This document shows positions 1-11,045 of a stretch of DNA of 64,000 nucleotides, one piece after another. Source of the DNA: Trileptium ribeirensis. Taxonomy: Eukaryota > Nematoda > Enoplea > Enoplida > Thoracostomopsidae. Position numbers and translations under genes: made by a program. Under the pieces are notes generated by a model that saw only the letters and a list, made by a program, of their open reading frames with translations, did no database searches and had not been told where the DNA came from. The stretch spans positions 1-64,000 of the forward strand of contig JASANE010026419.1 of assembly GCA_030248225.1 (NCBI GenBank), in the 5' to 3' direction. Position 1 is the first letter of the stretch; every line of letters begins with the position of its first letter.

Positions 1-790
1 TCAAAGCCAGATTGATGCTTGTAGCAGCTATTTTACACATCCAGAAGTCTGTGGGATACGTTAGAATTAAACCGGTCCAACTCGGCAACAGAGTGTGGCT
101 TACGCAGAAGTACTTAGGGAATGCTTGGCTAACATAAATTGCGTCAAGCACCTGCCAGTGCGCTTGTAAACTTGGTAAATCAGTCTAAATTGAAACAAAC
201 TAACGTTATCTGCAACGCAGCTAGAAACTGCTTACTTGGCAATGAACTGTATTTGGTGAAACTGTGCGAGCAGCATCACAGAGTGTCTCATTTATAGCAG
301 TCTCATTACAATTTTATCATCATTATCTAACTGAAGGGCACTGTTTCTCCAACGCTAGCCCTAAACAGTGTCTCTGACCACTGATCAGAAAATTACCTTC
401 TATCTATTATTTCCTCTTAGAATCATATAAACCAATAATTTTAAGCTCCTTGCAGAAGAACATGCAACAAACGTATGTGTAGTAAATGGAGGCGACTGGA
501 GACAGAGGGAAAGTGTGTATTCTACGCTCAAAGCTTTGTAAGCACATTCGATTTGACGCAGTATACGCAAAGGTGTATAGTGGAAGACATTTTTTGCTCT
601 GAATGTCCAAAAACCGACATATTTGATCGACAAATAAACATTATTAGCTTCCTCAGTCTCTTTAAAGTTTCAGAAAGGCAATAATACCATCGCAATACAT
701 TAAGTTTAATGTACAAGTTATTTTTAATGCATTTTAAATCCACTATACCTTCATTTCTTCCATCATCTGTTTCACTATATATAAATTTCG
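1..790. other. Unassigned AT-rich sequence
   Basis: I see no gene, RNA gene or recognisable repeat here. The short ORFs overlap on both strands, have no family resemblance and look like chance reading frames. Confidence 0.5.
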
Positions 791-797
791 AAGACCA

Positions 798-876
798 GGT
801 TCCGGTTCCGGATCCGGTTTAAATGGATGGTTCCGGTTGCTGGTTTCGGTTCCGGTAAATTTCGGTTCCGGTTATT
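798..876. repeat. GGTTCC hexamer microsatellite
   Basis: Imperfect tandem copies of GGTTCC with interruptions. It runs directly into the TA tract that follows. Confidence 0.8.
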
Positions 877-880
877 CCCT

Positions 881-881
881 G

Positions 882-913
<32 letters not shown>

Positions 914-914
914 G

Positions 915-949
<35 letters not shown>
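881..949. repeat. (TA)n microsatellite
   Basis: A nearly pure TA dinucleotide tract with a short CATATG/TGTA interruption near the middle. The Tyr/Ile-rich ORFs across it on both strands are artefacts of the dinucleotide repeat. Confidence 0.9.
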
Positions 950-1250
950 TGGATATATACGTATTTACCGCGATGAATTTAGCGTTGTTTATTTGTTCCA
1001 CTTGTTTGTTATGTCATTTTTCTCTGGTTTATAAAATAACCGATTAAGGTGAACTATTTTAGCAACCAAAAAGACAAAAGATATTTGTAAAGAATATCAG
1101 TATAAACTCTCAGACGCACTTCGCTAAGTATAGCACGACCAGGATTCCACGTAACCAATATCACCCGATTAGTTTGGTCATCCGATGTCAATAATTATGA
1201 AATAAAACTAATGTATTGTTGGACATAATAAGCATTCAAATAAGCCGCAC
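950..1250. other. Unassigned sequence left of the hAT element
   Basis: No gene seen. Its last bases join smoothly, across the hAT insertion, to the sequence at 2788-3010, which matches the 3' end of the 2.05-kb unit. It may therefore be the diverged left part of an extra unit copy. Confidence 0.35.
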
Positions 1251-1256
1251 TCCAAG

Positions 1257-2787
1257 CAGGGTGACCGCTGTTTCTCGGGATTAAAATTCCCGGTTTTTCC
1301 CGGTTCTTCTGAAGAAATTTCAAAGCAATCACTTCCAATAAAAAGCTAGCTATTAATTTTTTGAATAAAAATCGGACAAAGCACTTATCAAGAAATACTA
1401 TTTTTAACACTAACTCACCCCATGGATGACCTCCACAAGCTGACAGCTCCGGCGGCACAGGGCGCTTAGCTCCTTTTTCCACATATGTGGCCGTTGCCAG
1501 GGTATTAGAACCAAATCACTGATGGAGCAGTTTCTGGACCTCTGTCATCTCACGATCGATTTGCTTTTCCTTAGCTTTGGTGTCAGCTTCGAGTGCGCGT
1601 TTTTTTGCCTGAAGTTCTTGTAATTGCACTGCTGCCCTCCTTTTGAGATTTTCTGCCGTGGATCTGGAGGATGACTGTTTATCTTCCACTGTGCATAACT
1701 CCTGTCTAGATCGTTTAGCAGCACCACGAGCCATCTTCAGCAATTCTGGCGTAATTTGGATATTGAGCACACCACCAACAGCGTTGATAGCATCATGAAC
1801 AAGCCGTTGTCCTATCAGGGAGGTTTCCCTTATATTTTCGATTAACAACGATTCGTTAACAGAAAATCCGCTTTCGACGCTTGCGTTTCCATGCGAAAAT
1901 GTCAGGATCATTTTCACGACAGAAAATAGTTCGTCCATACCTTCGGTCGCCGCAAAGAGATCGGTGTAGAACGTGTCAAGGCGATTTGATGTACGGTAAC
2001 CGGAAAACCGAGCCATCAACTCACCGTCCCGAAGTAGAATTGTAAATTGTTCTTTAACTTTGTCCGCCAACTCCGAGGACAGACGGTTTTGCTCTGTCAG
2101 AATTTCCAATAATGTATCCATGCGATTTCGGCATAACAATGGCCGCTTCGATAGCAAAGATGGGGACAACGAACTTGCGGCCCGCACGAATTTGTACTTC
2201 AATGGGCTTCGTTCAAGAATTTTCTCAATCACTTTAACATAAAACTTGGGCGCCCATCGATCCTATATCAAAACATTTGCAGCACAGCAAGCACTTGGCC
2301 GAGCTGGGTTTATTGGGAACTTCCCGTAGCCATTTCGACCATTCGGGATTAAGGGAAGAATTGAGCCAAGAAGGCAAAAATGTGCGCGATTTCGGCATTA
2401 CGCAGTATTCTATTATACAGTATTACTTATTATACAGTATCGTAACGTATTATACTTATGTTACCGTATCGTAACGAATCTAAACAACATTTTAACAAAA
2501 AATACACAATTAAAAGATGCTAGCCAGGAATTTTTAAGTGAACCGGAGACAGAGGGTGCTGTCTTCCTGAAAAAAATATATAGCACACAATACGTGAGAG
2601 CCTCGCCGAGCTGTCTCCGGTGTTTGCTGCCGTTTTAAAGTGCATAAAAACGACGATTTATAAAAAATGCTGTTGAAATGTATTGGTGATTTTCTATGTA
2701 TCCAAGAGTATCCAAGATTCCCGGTTTTTCCCGGTGAAAAGGCAAATTCCCGGATTTTCCCGGTTTTTCCCCGTAACGGACACCCAG
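1257..2787 (-). mobile_element. hAT-like DNA transposon, truncated
   Basis: The left end begins CAGGGTGACCG and the right end, read inward on the minus strand, begins CTGGGTGTCCG. Both ends lead into related TCCCGG/TTTTCCCGG-rich subterminal sequence, as in many animal hAT elements. TCCAAG is repeated on both sides (1251-1256 and 2788-2793), which fits an 8-bp hAT target duplication that has since diverged. The interior encodes the C-terminal part of a transposase on the minus strand. The upstream half of the transposase is missing, so the copy is non-autonomous. Confidence 0.7.
1516..2232 (-). pseudogene. hAT-like transposase C-terminal fragment
   Basis: The open frame covers 238 codons on the minus strand, ending just inside the element's left terminus. 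Residues about 112-130 contain SHGNASVESGFSVN, which resembles the LSHG.A.VERGFS block in the C-terminal dimerisation region of animal hAT-type transposases. It is followed by the expected helical ENI.E.SLI.QRL stretch. The last ~60 residues are highly charged (Lys/Glu/Arg/Gln) and probably form a coiled coil. An intact transposase of this kind is several hundred residues long, so the DNA-binding and catalytic N-terminal portion is absent. The ATG at the start may be only an internal Met. The family assignment rests on the motif and on the element ends. No activity is expected. Confidence 0.65.
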
Positions 2788-3010
2788 TCCAAGAGGAATC
2801 ACAACCAAAACTAAACTAAAATTTATCTCAACATAGACTTAGCTAATAAGAAAAAAAAAGTAAAATATGCAAATTATTTAAGAACAAATCTAAAACCTTA
2901 GGGAGCAATAAGTATAGGATTTTGTAAAATAAAAAGTTTCGAGTTAAATTTTGTAAAATTTGTAGTCCTGGGAACCGGTAGCCTAATAAATACCCGACAA
3001 CACACAACTA
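2788..3010. repeat. 3' end of a diverged copy of the 2.05-kb unit
   Basis: The sequence (AACTAAACTAAAATTTA, then a poly-A-rich stretch, then GGGAACCGGTAGCCTA and AATACCCGACA) matches the corresponding unit ends at about 8450-8640, 10860-11090 and 12880-13040. The hAT element sits inside this copy. Confidence 0.55.
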
Positions 3011-3099
3011 GTAACTCTATCGATATTGCAGAACGTAGTGAAGCATAGGTATACCTACGCCTACGCCTTTTGCGTGCACATCAAATCAGCTCTCGATAG

Positions 3100-4165
3100 C
3101 ACTCGTCGATATGCTATATGTGGACATCGCACAATAGCACCATAAGTTACAACAAAATCAACACCGTCAATGAGTTGCCATGCCCCAAAACCCCCCAGGT
3201 GCAACTTATCAGCCGCCCAAGACGTCAGAACAAATTTCGGGTCGAGGAACCACGAGGGTACCTCAAACCCCATAACTCCAAAACCGGACCCTTAATCGAA
3301 GAACAAAAAAAGAGGCATCGAGATTTATCATTTTACTATGAAATAAAACCAACCAGAGAAAGAAATTCGAAAGTTACTATAAAAATAACCATGCTTAAAT
3401 GGGTGCTAAAATTGTGTAAAAACCATCATTTTGACCTCTGAGCCCGAACCAAGGGGGCGCCATACGCTTGTACTCATGGAATCATGGGTCGCAGAGTAAA
3501 ACCAATACCGGCGGTGAGTTTTCCATGCCCGAAAACCCCCAAGTGAATCTTTTCAGTCGCCCAGGATGCCAAAACAAATTTTCTAATTTTGGGACGAGGA
3601 ACCATGAGGCTGCCACGCCTTAAACCCCATAACTCCAAAACCGGAGCCTTAATCGAAAAACAAAAAAGAGGCGTCGGCACTTATCATTTTACTATGAAAC
3701 AAAACCAATCAGAGAAAGAAATTCGAATGTTAAGATAAAAATAACCTTGCTTCCGTGAAGGGTACTAAAAACACTCATTTTGACCTCTGACCACCAACCA
3801 TGGGGCGGCATATCCTCGTACCCATGGAACGATGGGTCGCAGAGCAAAACCGCCACCGGCAATGAGTTCCCCATGCCAGAAAACCCCCAGACGAAACTTA
3901 TCAGCCGCCCAAGATATCAGAACAAATTTTCAAATTTTGGGTCGCGGAACCATTGGGACGCCGCCATACCCCCGTACCTCAAACCCCATAAATCCAAAAC
4001 TGGAGCATTAACCGAAAACAAAAAAGAGGCTTCGGCATTTATCATTTTACTATGAAATAAAACCATCCAGAGAAAAAATCGATAGTTAAGATAAAAATAA
4101 CCTTGCTTCCGTGAAGGGTACTAAAATGGGGTAAAATGGGGCCAAAAACCCACCTTTTGACCCCT
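3100..4165. repeat. Three tandem copies of a ~350-bp repeat
   Basis: Three diverged copies start near 3100, 3437 and 3785. Shared blocks include ACCCCATAACTCCAAAACCG, ATCATTTTACTATGAAA and GTGAAGGGTACTAAAA, spaced about 350-380 bases apart. Short ORFs at 3118-3441 and 3780-4055 read similar peptides from two copies, but the middle copy is frameshifted, so coding function is not supported. Confidence 0.75.
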
Positions 4166-4394
4166 GACTCCGGAACCTGGCCCCAAATCAAAAGTTGGGA
4201 TGTACACGGTAAATTGACTATGCCGGTTCGAATGAGCCCAAGATCATGAAAATCGGTTAAGGCGTTCTTGAGTTATGGCTGATCACACACACACGGAATT
4301 TAAAAGATTTCACCCCTGCAACACACAATCGCCACTACGTTTCACTACGTTCTGAAAACCGGATTGGTTGGGACCCAGACTAGCTCGGCAATCC
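4166..4394. other. Unassigned tail next to the ~350-bp repeats
   Basis: No gene seen. It includes a short CA run (ACACACACACGG) and may be the 3' tail of the element that carries the 350-bp repeats. Confidence 0.35.
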
Positions 4395-4555
4395 TAAACC
4401 AAAAATCCAACAAAATTTATTAAATAAAATTAAAAAGTTATGGTAATTTTTGGGCTTACAACTTACTAACCTCCTTCTAGCATAAAGAACCCGCTGTTAT
4501 TTTTGATCGTTTTGCGGGGGTAGCGGTTGGTAGGAGATTTTTCATTATCACGGCT

Positions 4556-4942
4556 CTGGCCTGTCCACAGTAGGGGAGGTGGGGAGACCCCCCACTTTCC
4601 AAACTCCCCCCATGTTCGTGAGATTTTCCTCCATGTCAGTCCCCCCACTCGGCCGAACCCCCCATGTTCAACTAATTACAAAAATTTTTTATCTCTGAAA
4701 ATTTGTGTATGTCTTGTTTGCAAATTGTTTTTTAAACATTAATTACCACTATTCATAAGGCTAAAATAACGTTTTTAGCTTGAAAATACGTTCACGGTAG
4801 TAAAAATACATGAAAATATAGAAATATTTTGTATTTTTAAGCAAACTTTATCCACCCCACTTTTAATTTTTCTTCCGAGAATGAACATGGGGCAACCCAA
4901 ATTCCCCCACCCCCAATTTTTGGAGAGCTGTGGACAGGTCAG
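4556..4942. mobile_element. MITE, CTGGCCTGTCC family, copy a
   Basis: 387-bp element with terminal inverted repeats CTGGCCTGTCCACAG and CTGTGGACAGGTCAG. It is flanked by the 5-bp duplication CGGCT (4551-4555 and 4943-4947). The same site is empty in unit copy 3 near 11167, where CGGCT is present once. The interior has G/C runs at both ends and an AT-rich centre, with no ORF of note. Confidence 0.88.
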
Positions 4943-6336
4943 CGGCTATCGGTATTAAAAAGGGGACGGGATTCGTCACCGAAAGATTGTGCGGTTCTAG
5001 GTGTGGCAAGTAGAATGCCGGTGGGGCACTTTGTGTGGCGCGCGTCTTTATTTTCGTGCGCGTTTTGCGATGCGGTATGATCTTTGCTCGGCTCTATTGC
5101 TCGAGTTCCAGATAGTTTGGCAACAGACACGTAAAGTAAAGATTTATTACAAAGTGATAAAATGTTAGGTGCTGGTATCACCATAGATCATTTGTGGCAC
5201 TATTTTTGATAACCGTATTTAAATCGCAGCACTGTTCTTAGTACTCGTGTGTAAAGCCGCGGCACTATTCTTTAGTACCGTAATTTTAGATCACGCTAGT
5301 TTTACACCGGTTTTTCAACTGCGATTATTTACGCACTCGTATTAAAACGGCAGTACTATTCTGTAGTACTAAATTATTTTCAGCTCACGCTTGTACTCCA
5401 CCGGATTCTCTTGCACAGTCTGACGTATAACCTATGCACAGTCTGACTTTTGTGCTCCTCACACACTACGGCCACTGATTTCAGTACTCTCGACAATCTC
5501 TAGTTATTACTTTAAATTAAGCTTAAGTTAAACCTACTTAGTACTTGGCCTAGTGCGTAACCCTAAGTTATAACAACTAGTGTTTAAGGGTTACACTTGA
5601 GCAAAAGTGACTAGGATTTAGGTTATCTGTTACTTTATTAAAGCCCTTGTGGGTTGCTACAGTACCACCGGACGGCTGGCAATTGCACGAGTATTTGAGT
5701 ACATCTCTCAACCTAAGCCTTAGATTTACGCTAATAATGCCGTTATGTTAAACAGGCAGACCCCAGACGGTTGCCGAACTACGTTATTAAAACTGTACAG
5801 TAGCGGTCTACTACTATGCAGTTAAAGTTTGCTCAATCCCTACGCCCCCGGACGGCTGGCTAAACAGGCTGGTTATTAGGTGTAGAGTACTGGAGGCTTT
5901 GGTCGTCCGAACCAACCACTTCCTCGCCCGGTCTTCTCAAGACTAGTACTACTTGCTCCACCGACCCAGGACGGCTGCTATGCTTCACAAGTAGCAGTAC
6001 TAATACATTCGAGACCCACCTACAATCTCGCCCTGGTTACCACTCACACGACACAACGGGCGGAAATTTTTAAGATATTACTAAGCCTAGATTATGCTAT
6101 TCCATCGGTCCTAATAAACTTAATCCCACTTTCTCCGAAATTTTTCTGGGAACATAATATTACTAATTAAAATATTAATTGGATTATGGTTACTTATTTG
6201 TGCTCACGAGTACTCGAGGCTTCTCAGCTTGTGTTATAAATTTCGCCGAATCTCCAAGAGTTTTTATAGCACTATACTCCCAATTGCATTCAGACATTTA
6301 TTACTTATTTGTATATGTATTGAATACAAATGTCAA

Positions 6337-7086
6337 ATGTCTCAATCTACTCAATCTAAATCAGCATCGTATGATAATCCGGTTTGCGCTAACTCGCAGC
6401 GTGGAAACCGCAATTCAATGCGAAGTCTGTGATGGCTACTTTCATGTCACAACTTGCACCTCGCTATCTCTTGCCGATGTTGCAACAGCCTCAGCTGCTG
6501 CCAAATGAATGCATTGGTTTTGCGACTACTGCAATCGGGCAGCTATCAAGTTATACAAAGGCCTGCTTCTTGTGCATCGTGATATAGATGATTTGACAGC
6601 CCGCGTGTCTACCGTAAAATCTCACAACGCGCAGCTGGAATCGAAGCAGATGGCTTTAGAGCAACGGCAGTCTGCCCGTAAGCAGAAGCAGTCTGGAGTG
6701 TCAATGGCAACGGAGCTGCCGAAGCCACTTAATAAAATCTCGGATATCGTGGAGAAATCCGTCCTCGAGTTGCAAAATAGCGAATTACGCAAAAAGAACC
6801 TCTGTGTTTTTGGCATGCCGGAAGCGGAGGATGCAGACAGTACTATTGCGAATGCCCACGAGCTCCTAACATCTATCAATTTGTCAGAAGAGCCAGCTGC
6901 TGCATTTCGATTTGGTCGCCGTCAGACACCCACAGGTGCTCCTAAAATTCGACCTATTAGAATCGTATTTAAGTCCGTTGACAGAAATAATGTTTTAATC
7001 TCAGCGCGCAAGCTGAAAGATATTCCTGGCTGTAGTAATATTTACCTGAAACCGGACTTGACTCCGTCACAAGCCGCTCGCCATAA
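6337..7086 (+). pseudogene. CR1-like LINE ORF1 (PHD finger + coiled coil)
   Basis: ORF1-type protein of a CR1/L2-like non-LTR retrotransposon, in pieces. A Cys-rich PHD-type finger is readable across a frameshift near 6415: NPVCANS in one frame, then CEVCDGYFH in the next, then FCDYC after an in-frame TGA at 6506. A Gln/Lys/Glu-rich helical stretch follows (about 6590-6700). Next is a KKNLCVFGMPE...IRIVF domain typical of the RRM-like module of LINE ORF1 proteins, with YLKPDLTPSQAARH at its end. Such proteins bind the element's RNA. The reading frame is cut at 7086 by MITE copy b. After the MITE the frame reopens (7382 onward) and ends near 7553. Confidence 0.7.
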
Positions 7087-7378
7087 CTGGCCTGTCCAAA
7101 GTGGGGGCCCCACTTCCTAAACCCCCATGTTTGTGAGATTTTCCTCCATGTCAGTCCCTCCATGTTCAACTAATTACAAAAATTTTTTGTCTGAAAATTT
7201 GTGTCTTTTGTTTGCAAATTGTTTTTAAAATACATTCACGGTAGTAAAAATGCATGACAATATGTAAATATTTTGCAGTTTAAGCAAAATTTATCACCCA
7301 CTATTAATTTTCCGCCGAGAATGAACATGCGGGCCCCCCGAAGTCCCCCCACTTTTCGGAGGGCTGTGGACAGGCCAG
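7087..7378. mobile_element. MITE, CTGGCCTGTCC family, copy b
   Basis: 292-bp element with ends CTGGCCTGTCCAAAG and CTGTGGACAGGCCAG. It is flanked by the 5-bp duplication CATAA (7082-7086 and 7379-7383) and inserted in the LINE ORF1. Its interior is the same as copies a and c but shorter. Confidence 0.88.
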
Positions 7379-7504
7379 CATAATTCCATTGATGCCAAAA
7401 TGAAATCTATACAAGTAACGGTGCGTGACGTTAAAATGCGTGGTTATAAAATCATCGAAAGAATTAACTGGACACCAGTTAAACAGCTCGCTCACAACTT
7501 TTTA

Positions 7505-7790
7505 CATAGTAGACCTTCAGCAAGACATCGACTCTTTCTGGGCATGGTGTAACTACATCCACGGGAATATTGACTTTGCTGTCACAACATGGTTCTAAAC
7601 TGCAAATGACGATCGTCTTCGAGGACATGCTTACAAATTACGCTCTCGTATATATCCAAGATTAGGCTGTGCCCGCTATTCGTTTGCATACCGCGTTGTT
7701 AATAGTTGAAAAAATTTGCCAGCTGCGGTCGTGGGTGCCCTAATATTGCTACTTTCAAGTTGAGGCTCCATTCGTCTGGATGCCTCCCAG
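7505..7790 (+). pseudogene. LINE ORF2 (reverse transcriptase) C-terminal scraps
   Basis: Two blocks typical of CR1/Jockey-group ORF2 are readable. LQQDIDSFWAWCNYI corresponds to the LQ.DLD...W... segment just after the YADD motif. RLRGHAYKLRSR with RVVNS and NLPAAVVGA corresponds to the conserved RGH..KL / RVV..WN.LP tail. A TGA replaces the usual Trp in the second block, and a frameshift near 7740 separates it from the final FKLRL-like end. The catalytic RT domain and the endonuclease are missing. This is a relic with no expected function. Confidence 0.7.
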
Positions 7791-8629
7791 AGCTGTAGCT
7801 TGCGTCGCCAGGCACGCTGTTTCAGTGTGAAGAAAACTTTCGTCGGACAAAGTATTCAATCCGAAGTTTCAACCGTGTCTTCATTTCGCGGTTATATATA
7901 CAGGCAGAATCTTGCAAGATACTCGTCGCGCGGCGCTGCCTGGTTCAAAGGTGAATACTCCGCCTCTCTACACTCACTCTATCGTAGTCAAGATAATAAC
8001 ACCGCGCATTCTTTGCACTCCATGGATTCACAATAATAAAAAGTGACTCGTAATTCCAGAAACCTGAGTATAGGCGTTTCCTTAGATCCTGATCAACTAA
8101 CAAAAGGGCCGAGTATAAGCTCATTCTTACTAATATAGGCTACCAAAAATATTAGCTGGCACGTAACAATACGCAATTCTTTGCGTTGATAGCAACTCGA
8201 CCCAAACAAGCAAGTCAGTAAACCAATATGTCCTCTAATAATAACTCTCTAGATCTTCCATCTCAGTTCAAGCAAAACCACAGAATCAGAATAAAACTAA
8301 ATGCTAGTCACAAAAGTGACCTTATGAACTTAACCTACTAACTAGGTAACCAATTAGCTGATATATATCATAAACAACAAAGTCTAATAGCAATGCAACA
8401 CTTCGTCTGCCGCAATTTTGTAAAACCCAGATCAAGACTCACAGTAAAATTAAAAACAAAATTAAACTTAGGTTAGCTACTAAGACTAATTAAGCCAACT
8501 TATGCAAATTAGGTATAGGAATTTAATAACTTTTATAGATTTTAAAAAAACTAAAATTTAGGGGAAACATGATAAAGAATTTAGTAAAAAAAACAATAAA
8601 AATTGGGATTTTAGCCCCGGGATCTCCTG

Positions 8630-11045
8630 CTAACTGTTATTTTCTTTTTTTTATTGGGGGTATGGGTTGGTAGGGGATTTTTGTTATGACAGCTACCGGT
8701 ATTAAATGGGTACGGGATTCGTCACCGAAGAGAGGTCCGAGGTGTGGCCAGTAGGATGCCCGTGGGACGCTTTGTATGGCGCGCGCCTTTCTCTTCGTGA
8801 GCGGAACTAGTACACTATATTTCGCGATGTGGCGTGATCCTTGCTCGGCTCTATTGCTCTAGTTGCAGATAAGTGAGCAACAGACACGGCTATAGAACGT
8901 TTATTACAAAATGATAAATTGTTAATCACTGTTACTATCACCCGTACTCAATAGCGGCACTATTTTTGATCACCATATAGAAAGCGTGATACTGTTCTTT
9001 TAGCTCGTGATGAAAAGCCGCGGCGTTATTTTTTAGTACCGCATAAGTTTTACTCATACTTGCCTTTCGACCGAATGGCAGTAGCGATTAGTTGCGCCTC
9101 GTACTGAAAATGTCAGTACTATTCTTTAATACTGGATTACTGTTTGCTCACACTGGTACTCCACCGGACTCTCTTGCACAGTCTGACTTTTATGCTGTTC
9201 ACACACTTCGACCACTGATTTCAGTACACTTGACGATCCCTATTTAATACTTTAGGTTTAGGTTATTTACGCTACCTAGTACTGGACATAGTCCTTAACC
9301 CTAAGTTATAGCAACTACTGTTTAACAAATATGGCTGAGCGATAGTGCTTAAGGTTTAGGTTATCAAGTAGGTTATTAAGTCCGTTGTGAGTTGGTACAG
9401 TACCACCGAACGTCTGGCAACTGCACCTATATTTGATTACTTGCCTATGCCTTAGATTTACGCTACCAATGCCGTTATGTTAAACAAGCCGATCCCGAAC
9501 GGCTGCCAGACCACTTTATTAAACTGTACAGTAGCGGTCGACTACTATGCAGTTGAAGTTTGCTCAATCCATAGGCCGCCGAAAGGCAGGTGCAACTAGT
9601 GATAGGTGTAGAGTACTGGAGATTGTGGTCGTAAGAAACAAACCCCTTATTCGCCCGGTCTTCTCAAGAATAGTGCTACTTTATCCGTCGACCCCGAACG
9701 GCTGCCAGGCTTCACAAGTTGCACTACTAATATTTTCAAGACCCACCTGCACTCTCACTCTGGTTACCATTCACACCACATAAGGGGCCGAAATTTTTTA
9801 AGTATTACTAAACTGGCCTGTCCGCAGTGGGGGGTGGGGGACCCCCCATGTTCGTGAGATTTTCCCCCATGTCCGTCCCCCCACTCGGCCGAAACCCCCC
9901 ATGTTCAACTAATTCCAAAAATTTTTTATGTCTGAAAATTCATGTTCTTTGTTTGCAAATTGTTTTTTAAACATTAATTACCACTATTTATAATGCTAAA
10001 ATATTGTTTTTTAGCTTGAAAGTACGTTCACAGTAGTAAAAATGCATGAAAATATGGAAATATATTGTATTTTTAAGCAAAATTTATCCCCCCACTTTGA
10101 AATTTCCCCCGAGAATGAACATGGGGCCCCCCGAAGTGTCCCCCCACTTTTCGAAGGGTTGTGGACAGGCCAGCTAAACATAGTACAATTCTACTATACT
10201 GTCGCTCCTGTTAATTTATTGCCACTTCCTAACGCTTTTCTAGAGAAAATATAATTAAATAAAATGATAATGTGGTTACAATTACTTATTTGTGCCGCTC
10301 TTCATGAGTACTCAATGGTTTACAACACCCTTCAAAGTTTTTAAATACTGGCCTGCACGTCTGTTTATGCAATGCTATCGCAGCTAAACCTTCAAAGTTC
10401 ACACCTTCTTTGCACCAGAAAAAATAACAACCATGTATGCAAGATCCATAACTCCGGAAACCCGAGTATAGGCGTTTCCTCAAATGCTAACGTCTATAAG
10501 AGAAGCCGAGTATATATAAGCTTCTTCTATCACCGGGTTTCTAAAATGTTAACCGCATAAGCTTTAACTGATACCACGCAATTCTTTGCGTATAAGCGTT
10601 CACCACAACCATAAATCACTGTGAAAAACAAAATAAATAGAAAAAGCAAATGTCAGTTAATTCGGCTAAGTCTCATCCAGGAGTCTAACAATGATTCCAC
10701 AAAACCGCTATAATAATAAAACAAAAACAATAAGAGTAGCTAAGTAATCTTTAACCTAAAGCATAAAAGCGTGTAAAGAAAACGTGGTTCAAGAATCGTC
10801 TCTCAATGCCGTCGACTAAATGAAAACTTACACCTAACTGAATTGTACTAACAAAACCAAGCTAAATTTAGTATAGCTAGTGAGTGAAATAAGCGCAAAA
10901 TATATATGTAAATTAGAACATAAAAGAGAACTACGTAAATTTTGTAAATTTTAAAATTTTGACAAATTAAAAACCCAGAGAAACATATAATAAATTATTT
11001 AGTGAAAAAAAATGAAAAATTAGGATTTTAACCCCGGGAACTCCT
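8630..11045. repeat. 2.05-kb tandem unit, copy 2
   Basis: Complete copy, about 2.05 kb without MITE copy c (9813-10173). It carries the GGGATTCGTCACCG block (8713), four degenerate CCGAACGGCTGCC-like boxes (about 9404, 9489, 9571, 9690), GAAACCCGAGTATAGGCG (10458), ACGCAATTCTTTGCGT (10576) and the AT-rich end with CCCCGGGAACTCC (11033). It joins copies 1 and 3 directly. Confidence 0.75.
9813..10173. mobile_element. MITE, CTGGCCTGTCC family, copy c
   Basis: 361-bp element with ends CTGGCCTGTCCGCAG and TTGTGGACAGGCCAG. It is flanked by the 5-bp duplication CTAAA (9808-9812 and 10174-10178) and closely resembles copy a. Confidence 0.88.

Larger units (their letters stand above)
6290..7975 (+). 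mobile_element. Internally deleted CR1-like LINE remnant
   Basis: It interrupts unit copy 1: sequence alignable to copy 2 stops near 6295 and resumes near 7975. It holds an ORF1-like region (6337-7086) followed by scraps of the C-terminal part of a reverse transcriptase ORF2 (about 7505-7790). The endonuclease and the RT catalytic core are absent, so most of ORF2 was deleted. MITE copy b lies inside it. Target duplications were not identified. Confidence 0.65.
4395..8630. repeat. 2.05-kb tandem unit, copy 1 (interrupted)
   Basis: First of three head-to-tail copies of an unclassified unit. Anchor blocks shared with copies 2 and 3 are GGGACGGGATTCGTCACCG (4970), the GCGGCACTATTCTTTAGTACC sub-repeats (5198-5370), four CCGGACGGCTGGC-like boxes (about 5663, 5762, 5849, 5966), GAAACCTGAGTATAGGCG (8060) and ACGCAATTCTTTGCGT (8170). 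The copy is interrupted by a MITE (4556-4942) and a LINE remnant (about 6290-7975). Without them it is roughly 2.05-2.1 kb, like its neighbours. I found no protein-coding capacity in the unit and cannot assign it to a transposon class. Confidence 0.7.

Noticed and set aside
819..1034. Tyr/Ile-repeat ORFs on both strands
   Set aside because: They result from the TA microsatellite.
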